DNA of 64,000 nucleotides, from positions 1-64,000 of the forward strand of contig JAEXDA010000005.1 in assembly GCA_023401925.1 (NCBI GenBank), read 5' to 3'. The DNA comes from Bacillota bacterium (GTDB taxonomy: Bacteria; Bacillota; UBA4882; UBA8346). Within the stretch, counting starts at the first letter, position 1. Each line of letters opens with the position of its first letter. Of this stretch, positions 1-6,901 are shown piece by piece. The translations under genes were made by a program, and so were the position numbers. Under the pieces are notes generated by a model. It was not told the origin of the DNA. It saw nothing but the letters and a program-made list of their open reading frames with translations, and searched no databases.

Positions 1-61
1 TGTGTATAGCGCATAATTTGGCTAAAAAAGCAACTCTGGTAGTTGGTTGATTATTCTTTTT

Positions 62-316
62 TCAAAGTACAGTTATTTTTAATTTGGTTTCTTTGCAATT
101 TCTTATTTTGCTTTTAGGACAGCCCCAGATAGTATGAGGGCGGACTTCCGTACATACTAATGCATAATATTCACGTAAACGGCTGGGATCTTCATCTTTC
201 GCGGCTTCAGGGCCAAAAAGAGCTTGTATTTCCTGTTCTGAAAATTTAATGTATTTAATCTTCTTAAAACACATTGGTATCATCAAAACATATATATAAT
301 TTCTATCAATTTGCAA
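62..316 (-). pseudogene. N-terminal remnant resembling a P-loop ATPase (Sll1717-type)
   Basis: An 84-codon minus-strand frame. Its first part, from an internal Met near residue 16, reads like the N-terminus of large P-loop ATPases of the Sll1717 type: a KYIKFSEQEIQALFGPEAA stretch followed by acidic residues and RLREYY. Those proteins are several hundred residues long with a Walker A shortly after this stretch. Here resemblance stops after about residue 51 and the frame ends without a P-loop. I read it as a truncated relic in an accessory zone. The family resemblance is from memory and not searched, so a small hypothetical protein remains possible. Confidence 0.35.
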
Positions 317-469
317 AAAAACCTTTATAGAAGATATGAAGCGATAAAAATGTTTATTTTTGAATGCCGTTTATTGGATGCAAACTAATAGGAGGAATAT
401 ACAATTAGGAAAACGATAATATTGGATTTGTAAATAGCTTGCATAATAAAGTTTTTGAGATAAAAGAAA

Positions 470-498
470 AAAGGATACCATCATAAACGATATCCTTT
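470..498 (-). terminator. Rho-independent terminator of the XRE regulator gene
   Basis: An inverted repeat, AAAGGATA with TATCCTTT (8 bp), lies just beyond the stop codon of the minus-strand XRE gene. Read on the minus strand, it is followed by a T-rich run. It fits an intrinsic terminator. Confidence 0.6.
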
Positions 499-500
499 AA

Positions 501-719
501 TTATTTCTTTTGCTTATTTGCCTCATAACTTAGAATATCTCCAGGCTGACATTTAAAGACCTCGCACAACTTTTCAATGTGCTCAATCTCAATTCTTTTA
601 ATTGTTTCATGATATAGCGCAGAAACGGTTGCTGGACGAATGCCAGTCCGATCCGATAATTCTTTTTGAGTCATTTTATATTTTCCCAATAAATCCGAGA
701 CTTTAATTTTAATCGCCAT
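501..719 (-). CDS. XRE-family helix-turn-helix regulator
   Basis: A 72-residue protein consisting of a single Cro/C1-type HTH. MTQKELSDRTGI (helix 2) and RPATVSALYHE (recognition helix) lie at about residues 16-38, followed by the typical IEKLCEVFKCQPGDIL tail. The start is supported by GGAGGG upstream of ATG. It is divergent from the radC-like gene at 907, and the shared 187-bp gap holds repeated TTACTTCT/AGAAGTAA dyads that could be its operators. Such small XRE proteins are common in mobile and accessory regions, often as autorepressors. The target is unknown. Confidence 0.85.
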   Translation of the reverse strand: MAIKIKVSDLLGKYKMTQKELSDRTGIRPATVSALYHETIKRIEIEHIEKLCEVFKCQPGDILSYEANKQKK

Positions 720-782
720 GAAATCCCTCCACAGGAGTATTATAACATCCGGAATCTTTGAATTATATGGAATTGACGAATT

Positions 783-840
783 ATTACTTCTTGAGTATTG
801 AAATTATATCTTAGAAGTAATATAATTACTCCAGAAGTAA
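783..840. promoter_or_regulatory. Cluster of imperfect dyads between xre and radC (putative operators)
   Basis: ATTACTTCT at 783-791 is matched by its exact inverse AGAAGTAAT at 813-821, and a third AGAAGTAA lies at 833-840. Two segments, 785-799 and 825-840, are each near-palindromic around a TTACT-AGTAA core. The cluster sits in the divergent xre/radC promoter region, so binding by the adjacent XRE protein is the simplest inference. No binding data are implied. Confidence 0.45.
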
Positions 841-892
841 AAAATCCAACTTGCAATTTGAATTTAGTTTTTTCCATTTTCACTTTTAAACC

Positions 893-905
893 GGAGGTAC
901 CCTCC
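893..905 (+). promoter_or_regulatory. Shine-Dalgarno enclosed in a hairpin before radC
   Basis: GGAGG-TAC-CCTCC forms a perfect 5-bp stem with a 3-nt loop that contains the ribosome-binding site. Sequestration of the site is an inference from sequence only. Confidence 0.4.
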
Positions 906-906
906 C

Positions 907-1380
907 ATGTCTTTATCATCTATCAACATCTACACCCTAAAACAAATCCGCATCAAGCGCCATCGTTATGATCTGGAAGACCATCCAATCACCAGCCCTT
1001 CGATCTGTTATAAAGTCCTCCAATATCTGCTTGATCTCAAATCCGAACCGGTAGAGAAGTTCGGCATCATTTCATTAAACACCCGAAACAAAATCATTGG
1101 CCTTCATATAATCGGCACCGGTTCACTTAATCAACTCTATATTGAACCCCGCGAAGTATTTATGGCCGCCCTGATGAAGCGCATGCTAGCATGCGACGCT
1201 AAATCAATCATCGCATTTCATAATCATCCGAGTGGAAGTCCCGAACCAAGCCAGGATGATATTTTTCTTACCCGTAAACTCCGGGACGCCGGGAAAATCA
1301 TGTGTATCGAACTGTTGGATCATGTGATAACGGGAGAGCAGAGTTATGTAAGTTTGAAGGAAAAAGGCTTTATCACCTAA
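907..1380 (+). CDS. radC: RadC-like JAB/JAMM domain protein (short form)
   Basis: A 157-residue protein carrying the MPN/JAMM metal-binding motif HNHPSG at residues 105-110, with PSQDD at 114-118 (His105, His107 and Asp118 as predicted zinc ligands). Full-length RadC is about 225 residues with an N-terminal helix-hairpin-helix region. This is the short form typical of plasmids, phages and genomic islands. Its function is unresolved in all lineages. The Shine-Dalgarno GGAGG at 893-897 is the left arm of a perfect 5-bp hairpin with CCTCC at 901-905, just before ATG 907, so translation may be damped. A decayed second copy lies at 2043-2117. Confidence 0.85.
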   Translation: MSLSSINIYTLKQIRIKRHRYDLEDHPITSPSICYKVLQYLLDLKSEPVEKFGIISLNTRNKIIGLHIIGTGSLNQLYIEPREVFMAALMKRMLACDAKSIIAFHNHPSGSPEPSQDDIFLTRKLRDAGKIMCIELLDHVITGEQSYVSLKEKGFIT

Positions 1381-1447
1381 CCCCCGGCTCCAATGTCATA
1401 AGGCTATGCTGTAAAAAACCGGAAAATGATGTTTGATTCCATCTCCA

Positions 1448-1610
1448 CCCCAACGTGAACGTTGGGGCTAGGTATATTAAAAATCGTTCTAAAGGCCTTC
1501 CAGGCCTCGGTGTCGTGTTTTTGTACATACAGCTTCAAAGCATAACCCACCCCGGCTTGTCCGGGGTTTAGAATGATTTTTAAGGCCTAGCCCAGAACTT
1601 CAGGTCTGGG
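1448..1610. repeat. REPIN-like nested palindrome
   Basis: A 9-bp hairpin with GA loop (CCCCAACGT/ACGTTGGGG, 1448-1467) is followed by CTAGG and an arm at 1468-1490. That arm pairs with an inverse copy at 1570-1590. Between them is another hairpin (CCCCGG/CCGGGG, 1550-1566), and a CCCAGA/TCTGGG hairpin at 1591-1610 closes the right side. Two hairpin-bearing ends in inverted orientation form one roughly 160-bp structure, like paired REP elements or a small non-autonomous element. No coding capacity is seen. Confidence 0.5.
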
Positions 1611-1699
1611 TGGACAGAGGGAAAAATGGATGAAGCTCTAGCTTTGAAGTAAAGTGGTAACTTTGAATAAGCAATTATATAGGCCGTAATTACATTCAA

Positions 1700-1940
1700 T
1701 ATAAGCCTTCAAGGAGGAAGGCGTTTCCCGCACCGAGTCTATTCAGGATGAATATCTCGGTTGCCATCGGAAGACCACGCTAAGTTGCCAGTCGAAAGGC
1801 CATGGAAGGCGAAGACCCGCTAAAAACCGGGATGAATGAGGGAGGTTCGGAATCCGTAGGTGCCGAGCGGCGGATTCCAAAGGGTCGCCGCCTCGACCCT
1901 TTGGTCCTGGTGGGTGTGGGAGGTAGGAACAGCCTTCCAT
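1700..1940 (+). ncRNA. Candidate structured RNA, HEARO/omega-RNA-like in style
   Basis: This GC-rich, non-coding stretch contains successive stems: CCGAG/CTCGG (1733-1737 with 1756-1760, inner ATTC/GAAT), CCCG/CGGG (1816-1831), GGAATCCG/CGGATTCC (1849-1856 with 1871-1878) and AAAGGGTC/GACCCTTT (1879-1886 with 1895-1902). The last two are perfect 8-bp stems. Base composition differs from the AT-rich surroundings. Its size and mobile-element setting recall HEARO (IscB-associated) RNAs, but I cannot confirm the family and no IscB or TnpB gene is present. Overlapping frames on both strands look like shadows. Confidence 0.4.
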
Positions 1941-2042
1941 CGGCCCTATATTAGTCCGAAAGAAGTTTTGGTACCTTTCTGGCCGCTCAAAAGATGTCAT
2001 CCGGTGAAAGCCGTGGACAAGCATAGTCGGCATTCATTTTTA

Positions 2043-2117
2043 TGTATTAACATTTACACTCAAATCAGCACCAGCGAAAAATTCGGCATTATTTCATTGA
2101 ACTTAAAAATAAAATAG
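2043..2117 (+). pseudogene. Decayed radC copy with internal deletion
   Basis: The frame reads CINIYTQI..SEKFGIISLNLKIK then stop. INIYT and EKFGIISLN are identical to residues 6-10 and 50-58 of the intact RadC-like protein at 907, with about 40 residues missing between them. The DNA also aligns (AACATTTACACT; TTCGGCATTATTTCATT). It is the relic of a second copy, ending just upstream of the DUF6809-like gene. Confidence 0.7.
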
Positions 2118-2133
2118 AAAGAAGGCATGTCCC

Positions 2134-2415
2134 ATGAAATCCATTCTGGAAGAATTATATCTCGGCCGCCTATACCCTTTAGAACAAATCGTCCCCCAAG
2201 ATCCGGAATTCCACTCCGTAAATGAGAAAAAATCCGGCCTCATAAAAATATAGGAAACCAGACTGCCGGCTGAAGATTTTCAAACGGTGGAAGAGCTTTT
2301 GGATGTGGATTGCAATATAAGCGTGATGGAAGCTTACGCTTCCTTTGCATATGGCTTTAAGCTCGGTGCTCTGGTCATTCTGGAGGTGCTCGGCAATAAC
2401 GGAGAGCTCAAGTAA
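2134..2415 (+). pseudogene. DUF6809-like small protein gene with an in-frame TAG
   Basis: From ATG 2134 the frame encodes MKSILEELYLGRLYPLEQIV and continues for 39 codons to TAG at 2251-2253. It then runs on in the same frame (AEDFQTVEELLDVDCNISVM, then EAYASFAYGFKLGALVILEV) to TAA at 2413-2415, about 93 codons in all. Both halves match the pattern of short DUF6809 proteins of Firmicutes, as I remember it: the EELYLGRLYPxEQIVP start and the SFAYGFKLGA end. A single nonsense change such as CAG to TAG is the simplest explanation. The function of the family is unknown. Confidence 0.65.
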
Positions 2416-2512
2416 GGCCCCTATCTCTAGGGCTTACTCCAAGAAACCGCCCTTCCCCCGTTACCGTATGCTGGAGCATGGGAAGGATCAGAAGTAACCG
2501 TCAAGCCGACGG
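2416..2512. other. Short spacer between broken gene and IS66 remnant
   Basis: No gene is seen. The inverse pair ACCGTC/GACGGT at about 2497-2512 borders the transposase stop codon and may be part of the eroded IS end. Confidence 0.25.
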
Positions 2513-2790
2513 TCACCCCCTCCAGGGCATGAGATTTTCGACATGCACGCCGTTTGGAGCCTGGGTGAAAACTTTTGTCAGGTATTCAAAAGGAACAAGC
2601 CCATTTTCCTTGGCGGAAACAATAAGGCTGTAATAGACCGCGTTAGCCCTGGCGCCGCCCGGCGTGTTGGAAAACAACCAGTTCTTACGACCCATAACAA
2701 AGGGATGAATTGAGTTTTCCGCGCGGTTATTGCTGATTCCGAGCCGTCCGTCCAGCAGGTAACGTACAAGATATCCAATCCGTTTTATTT
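2513..2790 (-). mobile_element. IS66-family transposase (TnpC) C-terminal remnant
   Basis: On the minus strand the frame reads GYLVRYLLDGRLGISNNRAE, continues through NSIHPFVMGRKNWLFSNTPG and GARANAVYYSLIVSAKENGL, and ends MPWRG-stop. This is the characteristic C-terminal end of IS66 transposases (NNRAENSI..MGRKNWLF). Only about 90 of the usual 450-550 residues remain. The upstream part is lost at about 2790, and no TnpA or TnpB is present. It marks the right edge of the decayed accessory zone. Confidence 0.85.
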
Positions 2791-2841
2791 GTCCTAAGCG
2801 TGAAGTGAAAAAAACTCCCCGGTCAATTATGTTTTATCATA

Positions 2842-2870
2842 TTGACACGTGTAAATATTATTGTTAAAAT
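2842..2870 (+). promoter_or_regulatory. Sigma-A promoter of the LacI gene with overlapping dyad
   Basis: TTGACA at 2842-2847 and TAAAAT at 2865-2870 are separated by 17 bp. The -35 overlaps a dyad with CG at its centre, ATTGACACGTGTAAAT (2841-2856). This closely resembles the dyad at 4081-4096 in front of the transport operon, so autoregulation by the LacI protein is inferred. Confidence 0.65.
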
Positions 2871-2990
2871 GGAGTTACTAAAAATTTAATAAATATTACC
2901 TTTTAAGTTGCTGTTTGTTAACTAATCCATTCTTCTCTTGGGTTGAGCGGATATGAAAAAGTCATAAAAATTTGATGGTTGAGGTATTTG

Positions 2991-3983
2991 ATGGTCACGA
3001 GGAAAGACGTTGCAAATTTAGCCGGGGTTTCTCCCGCTTCGGTTTCATATTTTATCAACAAAAGCGGATATGTCAGCAAGGAAAAAGAGGAGAAAATCGC
3101 CAAAGCGATTGAGACGCTCAATTACCGCCCGAATCTGATCGCCAAAAGTCTCCGGATTAAAACATCCAACCAGTTGGTAATGGTTTGTAATGAAATTCGT
3201 AATTCGTTTCATTCGGAACTGGTATACCGGACAACAAAATTGGCATACCAAAAAGGCTATACGATGCTCTTCTGCAATGTAATCGATGACTTCGACTATA
3301 TCGAAAAAATATGCAGTTATCAGGTGAACGGGGTATTCATTGTAACCAATAAGATCGCTCCGGAACAAATCAATCGAATTGCAAGTAGGAATATACCAAC
3401 CGTGACTTTGACCAATATGGAATGGAACAACTTAGATGAAAGTATTTCGGAAATAAAGATTGACGTCTATACCGCAATGAGAAAATTGGTAAAATATATT
3501 ATTGCCAAGGGACATACTAAAATCGCCTACGTATCCAACTGCCCGGCAGCGAAATATAAATATATCGATCAAAGAGCCCATGGGTTTCTCGATGAAACGA
3601 AAGCCAATCATTTGGATTCAAAGCACATTCAGATTATTTACAATATCACCAATGCCAGCATGGCCTGTGAAGCCGTTAAGGAAAGTTTTAGTCTTGACGA
3701 CCACCCTACGGCGTATTTATGCGGCAATGATACAGCTGCCGTAGGGGTATTAAGAGCGATTCACGAATTAGGATTGAAGGTCCCTGATGACGTTATGGTA
3801 ACTGGGTTTGACAATAGTGAAATTTCGAGGATCTCCATACCGAGCTTGACAACTATCGATATGTTCGTCAATCAACTGGGTGAAATCATGCTCAGTGTAA
3901 TGCTGGACAAAATAAACGGCCAAAAAACCACCAATATTCTCCTTGAGCCGCAATTGATTTTGAGAGAATCCACTGAAAAATAG
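2991..3983 (+). CDS. LacI/GalR-family transcriptional regulator
   Basis: A protein of 330 residues. It has an N-terminal LacI HTH (VTRKDVANLAGVSPASVSYF) with hinge helix about residues 45-60, then a periplasmic-binding-protein-like effector domain (AYLCGNDTAAVGVLRAIHE; DDVMVTGFDNSEIS). I start at ATG 2991, which has GAGG at 2981-2984; the longer frame begins with TTG 2979 and lacks a matching site. Its position in front of the transporter/sulfatase operon, and near-identical dyads at both promoters, make it the likely repressor of that operon and of itself. The inducer is unknown; the family usually senses sugars or nucleosides. Confidence 0.9.
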   Translation: MVTRKDVANLAGVSPASVSYFINKSGYVSKEKEEKIAKAIETLNYRPNLIAKSLRIKTSNQLVMVCNEIRNSFHSELVYRTTKLAYQKGYTMLFCNVIDDFDYIEKICSYQVNGVFIVTNKIAPEQINRIASRNIPTVTLTNMEWNNLDESISEIKIDVYTAMRKLVKYIIAKGHTKIAYVSNCPAAKYKYIDQRAHGFLDETKANHLDSKHIQIIYNITNASMACEAVKESFSLDDHPTAYLCGNDTAAVGVLRAIHELGLKVPDDVMVTGFDNSEISRISIPSLTTIDMFVNQLGEIMLSVMLDKINGQKTTNILLEPQLILRESTEK

Positions 3984-4042
3984 TAGGAATTCGGGTTTAG
4001 TTTACCTATGGTGAAAGTGTTTAATCAACTCACTACGGTTGG

Positions 4043-4096
4043 TTAACGAGCTTAAAAAGACGGGGATAATGTTTTCTGTTGTTGACACGAGTCAAC
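4043..4096 (+). promoter_or_regulatory. Putative promoter and LacI operator of the uptake operon
   Basis: A possible promoter has TTAACG at 4043-4048 and GATAAT at 4065-4070 (16-bp spacing). The near-perfect dyad GTTGACACGAGTCAAC at 4081-4096 lies just downstream of the expected start point, a classic repression position. The dyad shares TTGACACG and the central CG with the site at 2841-2856. Confidence 0.5.
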
Positions 4097-4155
4097 ATTG
4101 CGATGGATCTTGCAGGAACTTCCTGTACAGATAAAATTAATTGAGGAGGAAGAAG

Positions 4156-5235
4156 ATGGAGAGTTTAGTGAAAAAGGGCGCAATGAAAAGGTGGGCATTA
4201 TTGGTGATTTTTATGACGGCCATGGCTGTCTTTGCGGGAGGATTCAATTATACTATCGCTGCCGCTAAACCTACTAAAATCCGTGTGGGAGCAATGCCCT
4301 ATTATTTAAGCGTTCCTTTGCAAGTCATTAAAGATGAAAAGTTAGATGAAAAGTACGGGTTTGATTTGGAAGTTATCGGATTTCCTTCAGGCGGGCCCAT
4401 GGCCGAGGCGCTTGGCGCGGGGCAATGGGATATCGGGCCGATTGGAGCCGGCGGAATGATTGCTATCCCGACTTATAATGCCAAACTTATTGGCGATGTT
4501 GAATTGGATATGGATGGCGCTTGGATTATGGCCCGTCCAAACAGCGATATTGTAAAAGCCGGTTCCCATTTTGCCAAATATCCGGAAGTTATTGGCAGCA
4601 AAGCCGCGATTAAAGGCAAGACAATTCTCGGAACCATCGGAAACATCAGCCATTATATGGCGCTGGATTACATTAAACTGTTTGGTTTGGGAATGAAGGA
4701 TGTTAAATTCGTGCATATGGAAACATCCCAGGTATATACGGCCTTTGTAGCCGGTAATGGTGATCTGGCTTGTATTGGTTCTCCGGCTGCCGGGGTAAAA
4801 CTAAGAGACCAAGGTTATAAAATTGTCGGCGGGTTGAAACAGCAAGGCAAAAGCCAACAAGATGCCCTTTTGGTAAGCGATAAGTTTTATAAGCAAAATT
4901 ATAAGGATTGCATCAACTTCATGAAAGCATGGTATAGGGCTACCGACAAGTTAAACGGTAATCCGGAATATGAAGTTGAAATGACCAAAAAGTTCTACAA
5001 ACTTAGCGGCAGAACCGATTTTACCGATGCCGGAGTGCGGGAAGAGTGTAGCTGGAATACTTATATTGACAGTAAAAATGTGTTTCAGAAAAAAACCGGA
5101 GTGTGGATGACCGGCTTGGTCAAGTTCATGGTCGATAACAAAACCATGGATAAACAAGTAGTGAATGCCATGCGCACCAATATTAAACTAGATATTGTCA
5201 AGGATGCAATCGAACAGTTGAAAGCGGAAAAATAA
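4156..5235 (+). CDS. ABC importer substrate-binding protein (SsuA/TauA type)
   Basis: A protein of 359 residues from ATG 4156, preceded by GAGGAGG (4143-4149); an upstream TTG frame is not needed. A Sec signal (KRWALLVIFMTAMAVFAGG) ends near an Ala-rich site at about residues 34-36. No Cys lipobox is present, so the mature protein should be a soluble periplasmic protein, as in diderms. The mature part has the SsuA/TauA/nitrate-binding fold pattern: RVGAMPYYLSVPLQV near the start, then GPIGAGGM and AFVAGNGDLACIGSPA. Substrates of this family are sulfonates, sulfate esters, nitrate or thiamine precursors. The downstream sulfatase favours an organosulfate, by inference. Confidence 0.85.
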   Translation: MESLVKKGAMKRWALLVIFMTAMAVFAGGFNYTIAAAKPTKIRVGAMPYYLSVPLQVIKDEKLDEKYGFDLEVIGFPSGGPMAEALGAGQWDIGPIGAGGMIAIPTYNAKLIGDVELDMDGAWIMARPNSDIVKAGSHFAKYPEVIGSKAAIKGKTILGTIGNISHYMALDYIKLFGLGMKDVKFVHMETSQVYTAFVAGNGDLACIGSPAAGVKLRDQGYKIVGGLKQQGKSQQDALLVSDKFYKQNYKDCINFMKAWYRATDKLNGNPEYEVEMTKKFYKLSGRTDFTDAGVREECSWNTYIDSKNVFQKKTGVWMTGLVKFMVDNKTMDKQVVNAMRTNIKLDIVKDAIEQLKAEK

Positions 5236-5243
5236 ATGGAATG

Positions 5244-5281
5244 CCGGGTCTAAGTTCCGGATAGGCGAACTTAGACCCCGG
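5244..5281 (+). terminator. Strong intercistronic hairpin after the binding-protein gene
   Basis: CCGGGTCTAAGTTC (5244-5257) pairs with GAACTTAGACCCCGG (5267-5281), one bulge, 9-nt loop. No long T-run follows. It is therefore more likely a partial terminator or 3' stabiliser giving more binding protein than permease than a full stop. Confidence 0.6.
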
Positions 5282-5351
5282 TTTCATAGGTATTGTAAAG
5301 AATATCCCTGTGTTCACCCGACGATTTGATAAATTTTTTGGAGGGTTTATC

Positions 5352-6122
5352 TTGAAAGGCCAATTTAAATATCGAGCAATATCAGTCCTTTCCATTAGCG
5401 TATTCGTATTTATCTGGTACTTGGCAACCGCGGTTTTCAACCTTTTTCCCAGAACCATGCTGCCCAATCCATTCACTATCGTGCTAAGCTTTATCAACAA
5501 ACTTTTTTCAACGGTTCCCGACGGAGGAACGTTATTCGAGCATATCTGGGCCAGTTTAATTGTTGCTTCAACCGGTTATGGAGTGGGAGTACTGGTTGGA
5601 CTGCCGGCTGGGATCGCCATGGCCTGGTTTAATAAGATTGATTATATTATCAGACCGGTGTTTGACTTTTTAAGAACGATTCCCGGAATTGCCTGGATCC
5701 CTATTTTTACGGTCTGGTTGGGGATTGGGTTAACCGCTAAGGCCGCTATTATCTTTGTAGGCGTTTTTGTAGGGACCGTGGTTAATGTATACACAGGCAT
5801 TAAACAAACCAATGAAGTGCATATCTGGGTTGCCAAAATATTTGGCGCGAACAGTTTTGAAATATTATGGAAAGTCGCCATTCCGTCCGCCCTGCCTTAT
5901 ATTTTCACCGGTCTGCGGGTTTCCTTCGGCATGGCTTGGTTAGGCCTTATTGCCGCTGAATTAATCGCCGCCGAACGCGGTCTCGGTTATATGATTCAAG
6001 TCGCGCGGAACTTCGGACGCCCCGATTTGGTGATCGTCGGTATGATTACCATTGGCGGGATCGGCGCCATATTGACAATCGGACTTGAAATGCTGGAAAA
6101 GAAATTTGTGAAAGGAAAATGA
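5352..6122 (+). CDS. ABC importer permease 1 (SsuC/TauC type)
   Basis: A protein of 256 residues with about six membrane helices and the binding-protein-dependent permease signature EAA loop (ANSFEILWKVAIPSALPYIF, then TGLRVSFGMAWLGLIAAE). I choose TTG 5352 as start because GGAGGG lies at 5340-5345, 6 nt upstream; the longer frame from GTG 5310 has no such site. It overlaps the next permease gene by ATGA. The two permeases are clearly different sequences, so a heterodimeric membrane channel is inferred. Confidence 0.88.
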   Translation: MKGQFKYRAISVLSISVFVFIWYLATAVFNLFPRTMLPNPFTIVLSFINKLFSTVPDGGTLFEHIWASLIVASTGYGVGVLVGLPAGIAMAWFNKIDYIIRPVFDFLRTIPGIAWIPIFTVWLGIGLTAKAAIIFVGVFVGTVVNVYTGIKQTNEVHIWVAKIFGANSFEILWKVAIPSALPYIFTGLRVSFGMAWLGLIAAELIAAERGLGYMIQVARNFGRPDLVIVGMITIGGIGAILTIGLEMLEKKFVKGK

Positions 6123-6901
6123 AGATGGAAAATCAAAGTCGCGCGAAAATCATTTGGGGTGCCGCCAGTTTGGTCATACTTTTGATGATCTGGTATTTTG
6201 CCTCCCGGTTAAAAGACATGAGTCTTCTTTTACCGAATCCTGTGAATGTCTTCAAATTTCTTTACCGCGGCACCTATGAACCGATTGGCAGTTATTCGAT
6301 TTGGGGGCACATTCTCTGGAGCATGTCGCGAGTCATGGTGGGTTATGTTTTGGCGGCAGTATTTGGGATTATCTTTGGGATTGCCATGGCCTGGACCAAA
6401 ACCGGCGAAGCGATCCTCAAACCGTTTTATTTAATGCTCAGGCCGATTCCTTCCATTGCCTGGATCCCTCTGGCGATACTGTGGTTTGGAATTGCTGAAC
6501 AATCGAAGTATTTTATCATCTTTATCGGGACCCTGTTGATCATTATGACCAATGTTGCCGATGGAGTCCGCAGTGTGGATAAAAATTTATTGGGAGCCGC
6601 CCGAATGCTCGGCGCGAAAGAAAATCAATTGTTTTTTAAAGTCGTTTTGCCAAGCGCCGTGCCTCAAATCTTCGCCGGGCTTCAAGTGGGCTTGGGCGCT
6701 TCATGGGCCACCATGATCGCAGCCGAACTGGTTCGCTCATCGGAAGGGTTGGGCTGGATTATTATTATGGGACAGGATTCGGTCAACATGACCCAGGTGT
6801 ATGGCGGAATACTACTGATTGGGATCGTAGGGTTAATTATAGTAACGTTGATGAGAGGAGTTGAATCCAGCCTATGCAAGTGGAATGTACGGGGCAGATA
6901 A
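6119..6901 (+). CDS. ABC importer permease 2 (SsuC/TauC type)
   Basis: A protein of 260 residues, start codon overlapping the stop of permease 1 (ATGA). It has five to six hydrophobic segments and the EAA loop (LLGAARMLGAKENQLFFKVV, then LPSAVPQIFAGLQ). It belongs to the same family as permease 1 but is far from identical. Its last 28 bp overlap the following ATPase gene, which indicates translational coupling. Confidence 0.88.
   Translation: MKMENQSRAKIIWGAASLVILLMIWYFASRLKDMSLLLPNPVNVFKFLYRGTYEPIGSYSIWGHILWSMSRVMVGYVLAAVFGIIFGIAMAWTKTGEAILKPFYLMLRPIPSIAWIPLAILWFGIAEQSKYFIIFIGTLLIIMTNVADGVRSVDKNLLGAARMLGAKENQLFFKVVLPSAVPQIFAGLQVGLGASWATMIAAELVRSSEGLGWIIIMGQDSVNMTQVYGGILLIGIVGLIIVTLMRGVESSLCKWNVRGR

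Noticed and set aside
1681..2030. Group II intron
   Set aside because: No GTGYG 5' end, no domain V pattern with AY end and no reverse transcriptase.
1743..2033. Minus-strand 96-codon frame over the structured RNA candidate
   Set aside because: Composition is dictated by the paired GC stems, there is no ribosome site, and no family resemblance is seen.
1860..2042. First part of the plus-strand frame that ends in the RadC relic
   Set aside because: It runs through the RNA stems; only the last 24 codons have a source (RadC). I kept only 2043-2117.
2251..2253. TAG as a recoded (pyrrolysine) codon
   Set aside because: The gene is a small DUF6809-like protein in a decaying region; nonsense mutation is simpler and no pyl genes are seen.
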